In this document: positions 1 to 11,526 of the stretch, piece by piece
How the letters are laid out: each line of letters begins with the position of its first letter
How positions within the stretch are numbered: the stretch's first letter is position 1
From: Ettlia oleoabundans
Taxonomy: Eukaryota > Chlorophyta > Chlorophyceae > Chlamydomonadales
Length of the DNA: 27,480 bases
Reading direction: 5' to 3'
Assembly (NCBI GenBank): GCA_019693395.1
Contig: JAAMXP010003815.1
Location: forward strand, 1-27,480
The notes under the pieces: generated by a model
Seen by the model: only the letters and a program-made list of their open reading frames with translations
Told to the model about the DNA's origin: nothing
The model's database searches: none
Translations under genes and position numbers: made by a program

Positions 1-88
1 CACCCACCCACACCACAACACCACCACCACACACACTCATGCACGCACGCCACCTCCCCCGCCACACACCCCAAAGCAGAGCACAGCA

Positions 89-2356
89 CTACACCGCATC
101 GGAATATTCGCCCACCTGATTTGCTTCGATAACAGCACGCAGTGCCGACAAGTGCTGACTCAGCGAGTGTCCGGTGGGATCAAGCGCCCTTGCCACCGCA
201 GCCAGCCCGCGCTGCAGCGCCGCCGTCATGTCGCCGCCAGCTAGGCTCAGCGCCCGCATGGCGCTCTCCAATCCATCCTCACCCCCGCCGCTGCTGCTTC
301 CGCCGCCGCCGCTGCTGTTGCTAGCAGTAGCAGCAGCATTCTCCACATAGGCCCGCAGCAGAGCTGTCCCCTTGCCCAGCAACATGCCCTGCGGCCCCTT
401 GTCTTTCTTCTTATCCTTCTTCTTGCCCCCCTCTGCCGCAGCACCGTCAGCAGCCTGAACCGCTGCTGGGGCAGCGGCAGTGGCCTGTGCGGGCTGGCCC
501 TCCTGCAATCGCAGGCTGGTGACTGCTGCAAGGGCCTCAACTGCCACCGCGTTCTGAAGCGCCTTGAACGCCGCATAAGCTGCCTGCGCGGCTGCCAAGC
601 TGGACACCGGTTCCTCGTCCTCCGCAAGTGCCAGCTTCCCCGCCACATCAACTGCCTGCTGCTTCGCTGCGCTCACCGCCGCGGCAGCATCCGTGGCTAA
701 CTGCTCCAGCACCGCCTGCACAGCGGGCGCGTCTGCTGCCGCTGCTGAGCCGCCGTCGCCGGCTGGAGCTGCCGCGGAAGCTGCTGCCATTTGTGGCAGC
801 CTGCCGCTGATTGCTGAGCTACGCTGCAGGCTGAGCCCTGCAGTTTTCAGCAGTGTCGTGGCCAGCAGCACCAGGCTGTTGGCCAGGGCCGGCGAGCCTG
901 CCTGCTGTGGCTGGCCGTCCTTGCTAGCGGGCAGCGCCGCTGATGCCAGCTCAGCCTTGGCAGGTGCTGCCGCCGCATTAAGGGCCTCCAGCAGTGCACC
1001 GTGCACCTGCAGGGCAGCAAGCTAGCGTGGCTGACCATCTCTTGACAACATTATCAAAACTTACAGCAACATTGCACGATGTACAGTGCAGCAAAACTGT
1101 AGAAACAAGCACTGCTATGCTTGCTACCAGCCTGCCCACCCAAGCAGCAAGTCAGCCCAAGCCACAAGGGCAGACAGCCTGAGCAGGATAGCTTTGGTTA
1201 ACATACAAAACCACCTGTACATTCTTTGTTGGTAGGTGGCAACCAGTCAAGCACGTCACAGCCCAGCAAACAGCTGGCCAAAGGCAGCCATGCATCAGAG
1301 AATCGTACACAAATTACCTGCACAGCATTGCTGATGGCTGGCAGGTTGCCGGCTCCCGCCTTTTTGGCATTGACCTGGCGTGAGCCCTCCAGCAGGCCTC
1401 GCATTTCATCGGCAGCCTCGAGGGCGCCCTTGTAAGGCTGAGCCTCAACTGTCTCCGCATCTAGAGCCTTGACCTGCACACCGACAATTGAAGAAGTAAC
1501 AATACATGAAAAACATAAAATGCATAGCGCATACATTACAGGGCGATTTGTGGTAGCTCAATGAGTTGGCGGTCAAAATTAGCGGTGGATACGGGTGAAT
1601 GAGGGTGAATACGAGGGTGATACGGGTGAATGAAAAGCGCGTTTGAGCAAGTGCTTGCAACAGCAGCACCCAGCAAAACAAAACGCCATTGAAGGCAGTT
1701 GGGCAAGGCATCCAGCGGCGCAAGGCAGGCCCGCTACCCGGACTCACATCAGCTTGCAGAGACTCTGCTGCCAGTGCCGCCACTGCATTGACTGTGGCCA
1801 GCAGCAGCTTGCCAGCTTGGCAGCAGATAGCCGCTGTCCCTGCTGACGCGCTCTGCGCGTCAGTGATAGCCGCCCGCTCTACGGCGCTCAGCCCGGGCGC
1901 CTGGATACCTGCAGCTGCCAGCGCCTCAGCTGCAGGCTGCTGCGAGCCGTCTGCAACTGTTGCGCTGCCGACGCCGTGCAGGAAGGCGGCTAGGGCTGCC
2001 AAACAATTGGCATCGCTGTCGGCTGCCGGCAAAGCAGGCGCGACGCCCGCATTGAGCAGAGCCGCCATTGCCTCCACCACGGCCAGTCTAACCCCGCTCC
2101 TGCCATTGATCAAGTTGAGGAGTTTGTAAAACACGGCTGCACGGGCCTGTGCCAGGTCCAAGCATGTCGCAGCGGCGGATGATGGCGAGGGCGGGTCTTC
2201 GGGCTGGAATGATTTAGGTGCTGGAGAGTCCTTCTTCACACGCTGAGAGCTTGCAACACTCAGCTGGACCTCCGCCCCGTGCAATGCCACAGACAACACA
2301 TGCTCCAGGCTGAGGGTGGCCCCCGCGCCTCCCGCGATGACCGCGTGGGGTGCCAT
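89..2356 (-). CDS. Aromatic amino acid lyase (HAL/PAL)-like protein lacking the catalytic residues
   Basis: Three exons on the minus strand: 2356-1748, 1473-1318 and 1006-89, all joined in phase 0 (donors GTGAGT and GTAATT), giving 560 residues against about 510 for bacterial histidine ammonia-lyase (HAL). The HAL order is visible: an N-terminal TLSLEHVLSVALHGAEVQLS block (14-33), a SGVRLAVVEAMAALLNAGVAP helix region (about 87-107), PAAEALAAAGI (141-151), a helical stretch ending EALEAADEMRGLL-like (about 210-233), VQVHGALLEAL (254-264) and a helical C-terminus. Family catalytic parts are absent. The Ala-Ser-Gly that forms the MIO cofactor is replaced by a shortened ADSDANC (112-118), the Tyr-Gly-Val-Asn-Thr-Gly loop is replaced by Pro/Ser-rich sequence (44-62), and the Asn-Gly after the substrate helix reads Thr-Asp (165-166). 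A Lys/Asp-rich insert lies at about 450-458. The start is the first in-frame ATG next to the HAL N-terminal block. A CAG|GTGGGC donor-like site at 116/115 leaves open that the last exon ends there and the gene continues beyond the window. Family placement is by pattern; loss of lyase activity is inferred. Confidence 0.78.
1585..1634. repeat. Short tandem repeat in intron 1 of the lyase-like gene
   Basis: Imperfect copies of GGATACGGGTGAATGA / GGGTGAATACGA follow each other inside the intron 1747-1474. No coding signal is seen in it after splicing. Confidence 0.6.
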
Positions 2357-3026
2357 GATTCAAGTGAATGCAGCATTGCCGCATGGCAACATTGTCATAC
2401 CGAGCTGTTGACGTCATGACAGGCGGCGACGACAGGCTGGCGGGCGGGAAGAATGGTGTCTCAGACGCAGTCGTTCATCCGCTCATGCAGGTGTTGGGGC
2501 CCCGCACAGATATGCAATGACTCGATAAATCCATGGCACCAGGGATTGCGCTATAGCAGCATCAACAAGCACGCCGCTCGCTGCCTTCTCTGCATCAGAG
2601 AGCGTCAAAGCCTCTTTTCCTGTGCTTAACCTGAGAAAACGAGCCACCAACAGCCTTGTGATTCAGAAACCAGACAAAAAGGAAAGACAGAGTCAGAAAG
2701 CAGCCTAAAAAAGCAGCATCAAACATCCCATGGGCTTGCATCCCGTGGTCACAGAGCAAAGGTGTTGCCATGCAACTCCGGTAGACAAGCAGCAATGCCA
2801 GCTGGGCAAACAACACCACACTACCAGGAGTGCATTGTTTGTATATAAACACAACTATATATCCCTTACGCTGATAGTTGCGACTGAAGCAACCAAGGTG
2901 ACGACCTCTGCCGCCAGTGCTGGCAGAAGAAGCTAAGGAAGAAAGTCGTTAACTCCACCCAAGTCGAAAATTGAATTTGACATAACCGCCAGTGCTGCAA
3001 TTTAGTCACCGTCCCGTGTTGCCAGC
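2357..3026. other. Intergenic region between divergent genes
   Basis: About 670 bp between the lyase-like gene (minus) and the rhodanese gene (plus). It must hold both promoters. It contains an AT-rich TATA-like stretch at 2841-2860 and no convincing exon. An 85-codon minus-strand frame at 2852-2595 has no ATG and no recognisable motif. Confidence 0.6.
2841..2860 (+). promoter_or_regulatory. TATA-like element upstream of the rhodanese gene
   Basis: GTATATAAAC followed by ACAACTATAT, about 170-185 bp upstream of the ATG at 3027. The position suits a core promoter with a 5' UTR of 140-150 nt, but only the sequence match supports it. Confidence 0.25.
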
Positions 3027-6000
3027 ATGCAGGCTCTTACCCTGACTTCAAGCGCGGGCGTGACATGGGGCAAGTGGGGTCGGCGTGCCAAGGCCAGGCC
3101 TCGCGCACCCAGGCCCGCTGCAGTCCAACAGCACTCTACAAAGGATGACGAAGCCACAGGCCGGCAGCGGTGGCCTATTTTGCTGGGCGCCTTGTCGGCC
3201 GCAAGTGTGGTGAGGCCCCAGATGCTTGTGTTTGCGATGATACCGCCCCCGCCAGCCTTCCGGCCCTCTGAACATACCGTTACGGCCGGGAGGTTCCGGC
3301 TGCGCGACGAGGCTAGGGGTGGGACACCGTCAGGCACGGGTCGCTCCCGTCCGCCCCCGCTTGAACTTCGCGGCTGGCTTGCCGCCCCAAAGCAGCACCC
3401 CGCCGTACATGCACATCAATACCTTGATCACCACCACCCTGCAGGCTCTTCCTAACCAAGCGCTAGCCCAGACAGCACCCGCAGCTCCCACACCACCCGA
3501 TCAAGGCGCCAGTGAGCTAGCACGGCTGTTCCGGCACCGCGGCACGCTCCTAGCAGACACAGCTGATGCAGGGGCCGCAGATCTCACCGCGCTCTGCGAC
3601 CAGCTCTGCTCGCCAGCCCCTGCAGCACAGTACCCCACCAGCCTCAAAATTGTGATGCGGGAACTGCGCGAGAAAACAGACGATCTCCGCCGCATGCGGT
3701 TTGAACTCGAAGCCACGCAGCGCCTACTCTATGACAGCCAAGGAAAGATCCAGACTGTGCGCGACGCCAAGTGGCAGGAGCTTGGGGTGGTAACAGCCGG
3801 CTGCGTGGGAGTGACAGTCGGCCTGCGTTCTTACCTCAATGCCTCTCTGATTAAGGTGAGCTTACCGGCTGCTTGGGTGTACGTATAGCAATTCTCTCTG
3901 CGCTTTTCAGTGTTAGGTACAGGAGTTCTATCAGTACTTGATGTGGATGGCTTTGGTCTGCATGTGAAGCTAGTTGAGCGGGTTGCTCACCTTACTGGCA
4001 GCCGGTCATTGATGCCTTGCTGGCTTTCTTAATTTTCTTCTTGGCCTCTGCCGTAAACACGGATGCCACGCTCTCTCTCAAACTCTGCCTAACACTCTGC
4101 CGCACTCACTGCCGTCTTCCCACCTATTAGTTATCTCTGCATCCCTCCAACTCCCTGCAGCTGGAGGTGGAGAAGAAGAGGGCGCTAGTAAACTTCGAGG
4201 TGCAGGTGCAGGAGCGACTGGAGGGAGAGATGGAGGTGGTGGTGGAGGGGCGCGTGCAGGAGCGGCTGGCAGATGCCGTCCAGGCGGTGAGTTTTGCAGT
4301 ACTTGGTATCACTAGTAGTAGTTTGCTCTTCTCCTTCATTTGTTTTCGCAACCATCGCTTCTGCGCAAGAAATGATAGGCAGGCAAGTAGTTGCATTGCT
4401 TGCGAACTGCTGGGGGTGATTCGATTGTAGGAGCGAGTGGAGGGGTGTTGCACCGGCGTTGGGCAGACGCCAGCCAGGCTGTGAGTTGGGCTGGTAACCG
4501 TGGTTGTGGCCCGTGCAGAATCATCAGTCTGCCACTTCATTGCAAGCAGTAATCAGGCTGCCGGCAGCGGTGCTGGTCGCGCAAAGCTGCTGCCAAAGCT
4601 GCCATATATCTTGTCCTTCACGGCGCCCTTCTTTCTGGCCAAGACAAACTGCCTTGGCCGAATCAGAGCCTCAGTAGAGCCCAAGTTTGTGCCATCCATA
4701 CCTTTCCCTTATGTTGACAGCCTCCCTTCCTTGAAACGTCCCGTTTGTCAACAGCCTCGCCTCTCTTGCCACCCCTGTCGCCTTATTGCACCGGCCATCT
4801 GTGATCCAGGAGATCCCCACCACCCTGGCTCACCTGCGTGAGGAGCAGGAAGCTCGGGCAGCAATGGAGGCCTCCCTGGAACGAGAGCGGGCAGCAGCAG
4901 AGGCTGCGCTTTTGCAGGAGCGGGAAGCCTTAGAGCGAGAACGCGAGGCAGCAGCACAGGCTTTCAGGCAGGAGAGAGCAGAGAAGGTGGTGGCACTGGC
5001 GCGGGCTCAGGAGCTGAAGCGGCAGCAGGGCATCACGCAGTACAAGCTGTGGGAGGTGAGTGGCGTGGTCGGAGACGCGCGACAAAGGGGAAGTTGTGCT
5101 GAGGTAGCTAGAACATTGATGTGTTGCCCGTGCCGGCATTACAGTTGTGGGAGGTGGCCGATAATAAATTGAGGGTTTACATGCACACAGCCATCACAGT
5201 TTGTGGGAGGGAGATAATGCTCCACCACAGCTACACCCTATCTGCCGCTCAAGACTACCTGTCCCTGGGCCTGGAACATAACGCAAGGTTGCAATATGCA
5301 TTAATGTCGCCTTTTCCAACGCATCCACACTCCGCAGACCAAGCGCACGCTGGCAGCGGAGCAGGAGGCCCACCGCCAGGCGGAGTTGGAGCGGCGGCTA
5401 GCTCGTGTTATCATCGAGGCCCGGCAGGCGGCCCAAACAGAGCGTGCCATCGCGCGTGTGAGAGCCGAGGCGGCGGCGGCAGCACAGCGGGAACTGTCTC
5501 TGCAGCAGATTGTGATGGAGGCTCAGGAGCGACGGGCCCTTGAGCTGCGCAAGGTGAATGCACGATTCTTTGTGCCTTATGGCGCTGTTTTTTTGCTGGA
5601 GACAGCCGTTTGATTATTCTTGCATTGAAGGTTGCCATTGTTGCAAAGAATTTGCATGGGCACCTTGAAGGCCATACATGTAGGAGGGTTGTTACACATC
5701 AATTTTAGTCAGCAGCCACATCTGCCCGTGTATAAGCTCTAACAGCTGCCTGGGCTCTTCTGTTGCATGCTTTGTGCCGCTATTTATCCGACAGTCGGTG
5801 GGTTTTCAGCTTGAAGTTACTGTGGGGTGCAGGAGGCGGATGAGTTCCGGGCGGAGGCGGCGCGTCTGCAGGTGGCACTGGACGAGATGTCGGGCAGCGC
5901 CCAGGTTAGGAACGCTTGTTGCCCGGCTTCCATATGTACATGCCTTTCTGTGTTGCGGGTGTGCCTGCCTCAACCCCCTCTGCCTGCCCGCTTGCTTTCG

Positions 6001-8032
6001 CCCCAGTCTGTCTGCCTGCCTGCCGGCCTTCCTGCCTGTGTGCCTTCCTGGGGCGGACCATGGGTCGTCTGTTTATCAATTACCTGCTCGTGTGCGGGCA
6101 TCACTCGAAATTGGCCTGCCTGCCTTCCTGCCTGTCTATGTGTGGCTGTTTGTGAGCTGCTCATCTGCCGTTGTTATTTACGTGCGGGGTTTTCTTCAAG
6201 TCTTTTGGGACACTTTCTGACGGAGGGATTAAGCATGCAGGTTATGTGGCATGTTGCTGGTCCCAGCTGCCTGCTTGCCAGTCTGCCCTTGCTGCCTAGC
6301 ACCCCTACCCGCCACATAGGCTGCCCTCCTCTTGTCCCCCACCATCCCCATTTCGCAGCACGAGATTGACGTTCTACAAAACCGCGCCGATCAGGCAGCG
6401 GCGCTGCGGGCAGCTGCTGATGCCGACTACCAGGACGTGTCTGCGCAGCTGCAGGCGGAACGGTTCAAGGTGGAGACACTGACGGTGAGAGTTATTACGC
6501 CTAAAGGGGTGGTTGGCTGGGGGCGAATGTTGGTACCAGCAGCTGCAGGCGGAAGGATTTAAGGTGGGGACACTGACGGTGAGAATTGTTCTGCTTGAGG
6601 ATGCTTAGCTGTGGGCGAACCATTGCCAGCAGCACATGAACGTTTGAGTGTAGGAATGGTGATGATTAGGATCGGCAGACGGAGATTGACTGATACCCTT
6701 GACTGGCAGTGTGGTGATCTGGGCTTGACTGCGGCTTTGGGAGGCAAGGGACGCTGGCAGGCTCTGTTATCATCCATACCATTCCTTCTTGTTTGGCTCG
6801 ATTGGCCGCAGAAACAAGTAGAGGCAACGGCTGCTGAACAGGCGGCCAAGGGTACAAAGGCGGGAGCGCTGTATCAGCAGCTAGCTGATGATCTGGAGGC
6901 GGAGCACGAGCGCGTGGCTGTGCTGGAGGTGGGTGCTTCCTTAGAGCGTGGGCTTCCTTCGTGCGGGGCCTGTTTTGGTATGAGTGCTTTCTTGATTTAA
7001 ATGCTTCCTTTCTGCGGGAGCTTTTTTGGTATGATCGCTTCCTTTGGGGAGCTCCTGTGTGGCTGCTGGCATGCGCCATACTTATTGTGGTTCCTGGGCA
7101 CGCAACGTGCATGCTGCCCCCTTCCTGCTGTGGCTCTGTTCCAAGACAGCGCAACCGCCAGCAACCTTGCTCTACCTGCTCTGGTTGCCGAAAACATGCG
7201 GTGCCTTCTGTGGTCGCCTGACACACGCCTTGCCTGCTGTGCTCCTTCTCGGCTATGCGATTGCTTGGAACCACCGGCTCTCTTTCTTGCATCAGGCAGG
7301 ACAGGCGGCATACTGCTTCGCTCCCTGAATTGGCTGCAGGCCCAGCTGGAGGAGGCCGCAAAGCAACGCTCAGAGCTGCACACCGCCTACACTGACGCCG
7401 TTGAGGAGCTGCGTGGGGAACGTGACAGGGTCGCCACGCTGAAGGTAGGTGGTACTAGCTTCTTCCCGCTTCTTTTGTTTGTCTTTGTACCCAAGATGGA
7501 GGAGAATGAGAGGATCTATTATGTACCTCAAAGGAGGAGAATGGAAAAAGATTTGTGAATGTGAGCACGAAATTCCTTGGTATGATGGCTGACATGCCAC
7601 GTGGGTTATTTGTATTTGAACGGCATGGCATGTTATTGCTGCTCTGCTCCGCCCGGCACACATGCCTGACCTGCTTATGCTGCGCCTGTAATGCTGCCCT
7701 GCTGCCCTGCTGTGTTGCAGCGTGATCTCCAGGAAACAAGATCTGACCTAGCTCGTAGGGAGGAGGAGGTCGGGCGGCTTAGGGCGGCGGGTGGACCCAC
7801 CAATGGGTCAGCCTCCATCCTGAACTTTACCGACGCTGAAGGTGGGCCAGGCCTTGAAGTGGCTATCCATAGTTTTCATGTGAAGTGTATGCCTTTTTCA
7901 GAGGAACATGCATGGCAGTAGAGGGTGTGTACACGCCTGTCATTTCCGTTCGTCCAAATGCCACAGGTTGCAATTGACTGCCCCGCCATGCAGCCCACAC
8001 GCTCACATTGCCTGTGACCCCCCCCCCCCTCC

Positions 8033-8064
<32 letters not shown>

Positions 8065-11000
8065 CACTCCACCACCACCACCACACCCCCTGCAGTGGCT
8101 ATGCTGCAAAACGGGCTGCATGCGCTGGCCAAGCAGGCAGATCAGCTCCCCGGGCAGCAGGAACCCGCCAACGGTGTACACGTGCTAGCTGGCCAGTCAA
8201 CGGTTCCGCCTTCTCTCCCCAGCAATGTGGAATTGCTTGCTGAGCATGTAGCCAACTTGGCAGACGAGGTGGCGGCCCTGGAGCAGCAGACAGCGGCAGA
8301 GGAGGCGGCATGGGTTGCAGAAGCAGCTGCAGAAGCTGCCGCGGAAGCGGCCGTGGCGGCAGGGGCAGGCGCAGTGCAAGAGTCGTTGGCAGGCGCCGCC
8401 ATCAGCGAAACAGATCTACTAACCGTTGCTGCGGCGGAGGCTGAGCCGCAGTCGCAGCATGAAAGTCGCAGTGATCTGGCTGATGGCCCTGTTGGCAAGG
8501 AGCAGACCCTTAACGGCGCCACGGAGCCCTTGAATGGGGCTGATGATAACATTGCTGTTGCTGTTGGGCCAATCCTTGGCGAGCATGCCCCCAACGGCGT
8601 TAAGGAGCCTACTGGGCCTGCTGTTTTCAGTGCAGCGGCGCCGGCGTACTCGTTCTGGGAGCAGCAGCACACGGGCGGTGAGTTGGGAGAAGGTTTGGCG
8701 ACCTATTACTGTAGATACTACTGTATTGTACGATGCTGCGACGTACTGCTTTGACTGTGTCGAGGCAGGGCTTGCCCGAAAGGTTGGGCCGAGCCTTGCT
8801 GTTGGCAGCTACTGGGGAAGTTCCACTCGATTTGACTGGTTGTTATCACCTGGTCCACCCTCCTGTAGTGCCCTTTCATGCCTCCTGTCCATTGCATTTG
8901 ATGAACCCTGAGCCCACCTCCCCCCCTGCTGCCTGACATTCACCGAGTGTTTTGTCAACACAGTGTCATCCTTAACACTATACAAACCCCGTCATCTTCC
9001 CACCTTTTGTTCTGCAATGCATCTATGTCATTGTGTTACAGTGCAAACCCCCCCCTGCATGTATCGTGCACTGCTGGGCGAGTCCCGTGACAGTGCGCAG
9101 TGCAAATGTTGTACTGCTAGAGGGAGCATGTGTCACAGAGTTGCTTCCCTGCATGCCGACTGCAGTTGTACCTCGGAGCGTGGTGCACGAGTGGACCGAC
9201 CCCCGCTTTGCCGCCACCACGCTTTCGGCCTTCCCTGAGAAGGCCGTGGCAACTGCCGAGGAGGCGCGGGTGCGAACATTGCGTGCTGGCTTTGTACCAG
9301 GCCTTGGCGTCGCCCTTCAGGGCGGCGTCGCTGCAATGCCGCCGTCATTGCAACTGTGGTGTTTTGTCCTGCCGCGCCAAGCCAAGCTATGCCGTGCCTT
9401 TAAATGTCAGGAGCTCCGCTGTTCGGATGTACCGAAAAAAAGGACAATTTCTATTTATGCCTGTGTGCTGATATCGCGCCCATGGTGTGTGTGCATGTGC
9501 TGAAACCGTCCCTCTCTTCCTTCCTTTTCTTCTTGGGCTGCCTTTGCCTTCGATTTGTTTACAAAACCTGCACAGCTGACTGGCTCTGCTGCAGTGCCTT
9601 GTTCTGCGTGGCTGTTCTCCTTCCCTTCTCCCCAGCCTGATAAATAAGTCCTTCCCTCCCTTACCCGCCTGCTTTTTTACATCATTCAATGCGTCCCCCC
9701 ATAGCAACCCTTTGCTGTTGTTGTTTTCCCACTGCAGTGCCTTGTCGAGCGCGGCGGCTACGTCTATCTGGATGTGCGCCCCCCTACTGAGCTGGCAGAG
9801 GTAAACTCAGGCGACAGCCTTGGGTCATGTGTTTGTGGGGGTGCTTGTGTGTGGGGTCATGCTGGTGGTTAAGGGTGGGGGGAGGGTAGGTGGGGGGGGT
9901 GGGGGGTGGGGGGGTGCATGACGGGGGGGATGAATGCGTGCGTGGCGTGTTTTTTCTGTGAAGGGGTTGTTCAAGTCGGGATGCTGGCAGAGTGAGCTGC
10001 CGCTGTGGCTGGCTGGCTGGATACATGGCTGGTTGGCATGAGCAGCCGCTCAAAGGCTAGGTTCTGGCTCGCTTGTTTGGGATGGTAGTGGCACCCTTTC
10101 AACCTGCGTCAAGTGTGATCAATGTGTGTGGTGTGTATTGTGTGTGTCTCTGCAGATGGGCTGCGTGCCGGGCTGCTTCAACATCCCAGTGATGGAGGTG
10201 GCGCGGGAGGATGGCAGGCAGGTGCTGAAGAAGCGGACCGAGACATTCCTCAACCAGGTGGGCGGCTGGGATTTATTGGGTAGCACAGGGCCCCGCCACG
10301 TGGGCAGCTGGGATGGTTGGTAGTATTAGGCACGACCAGCAGCAGCTGTCAAATACCAAAACCATGACATGCGACTTCTCTGTACCGGTTTGATGCACCA
10401 GCATGCCGCGAAACCAAAAGCATCAGCAGTTTGTGGATATGGCTGCCTTGATGTGCAGGTTCCTGCACCCTTGAGCATTTCTGGGCTCTCCGCCGGCTTT
10501 CCCCCTGGCAGCGCTGCACTTCCCACCCAAATGCATGCCGCATATGTTAGGTTGTTCAAAACCCTGCCTTTATACAGGGAAGCTCTCCCTAAATACTCTC
10601 CCTGACTGGTTCTCCCCGCAGGTGGCGCTGCATTTCCCGGTTAAGGACACGCCGCTCCTGGTGGGGTGCTCCGACGGCTGCACCTTCTCCATTGATGCGC
10701 TGGAGGCGCTGGAAGAGGCAGGGTACACCTGCCTGGTGGGCCTGAAAGGGTGAGTGCTTTTTGTCTCTTGTTTTGCACACTGTTTTGCGAGTCTTTCCAT
10801 GTTGTATTTTTGTGGATCTATGGGGCTGAACCCCTGGGGGTGCGCCCCTGCCGGTGGGGCTGAAATAGTGAGTTTTGTTTACCGGTTTGCGACGCTTTTC
10901 ATTTTTGTTGAGTTGGGCCTTTCCATTGTGGTTGAGTTGGGCTAAAGGAGGCAGGGTATATGCCTAATTTTTGATGAGTGGTGAGTTTCGTTTGTGTGGG

Positions 11001-11483
11001 CTTGGTTTGACGTCCCTTTTTCAGCCATTTTGTTTCACTTGAAACAAAGCTCGGTACAACCCCCACTAGACTCCAGCCTTTTGCTTCCTCCTTGCTCCTT
11101 GCGCTTGCTGTTGGCTGCAGGCTGCTTGCTCTCTTGCTCTGAGAACCGGGGGCCATTTGTTTGCTGTCGTTGAATTTTTTGGCTGTCTTTTGGCTCATTG
11201 CTGATTGCCCCTCCACGTGGTGTTCATGCACCTTGATCGTTGCGTGCGACCAGGATCACGAAGTTCCAAGGATCGTGCAAAGTAGCTTCACGAAGTTCCA
11301 AGGATCGTGCAAAGTAGCTTGCAAAGTCGAGCTGCAGCTCTGCTGGCGCGACCTGGAGTTGCCCTGCCTTCAGACCGCAGCAGGATGCTTTTTGCCCTGC
11401 TAACTCCTACCTTTCTGCCGTCTACTTACTTGCCAACTGTACCAGCGCCTACCCCTTCTATCCCTTAGAAAAGAAAGAAAGAA

Positions 11484-11526
<43 letters not shown>

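Noticed and set aside
2595..2852. 85-codon minus-strand frame with hydrophobic stretches
   Set aside because: It begins with GTG, has no ATG or splice context, and lies in the divergent promoter region.
5827..6369. 180-codon plus-strand frame
   Set aside because: Only its first 24 codons after the acceptor are exon 6; the rest is the CTGCCTGC-repeat intron read through.
7863..8243. Long frames on both strands rich in His-Thr or Val-Cys
   Set aside because: They come from the CA microsatellite in intron 10.
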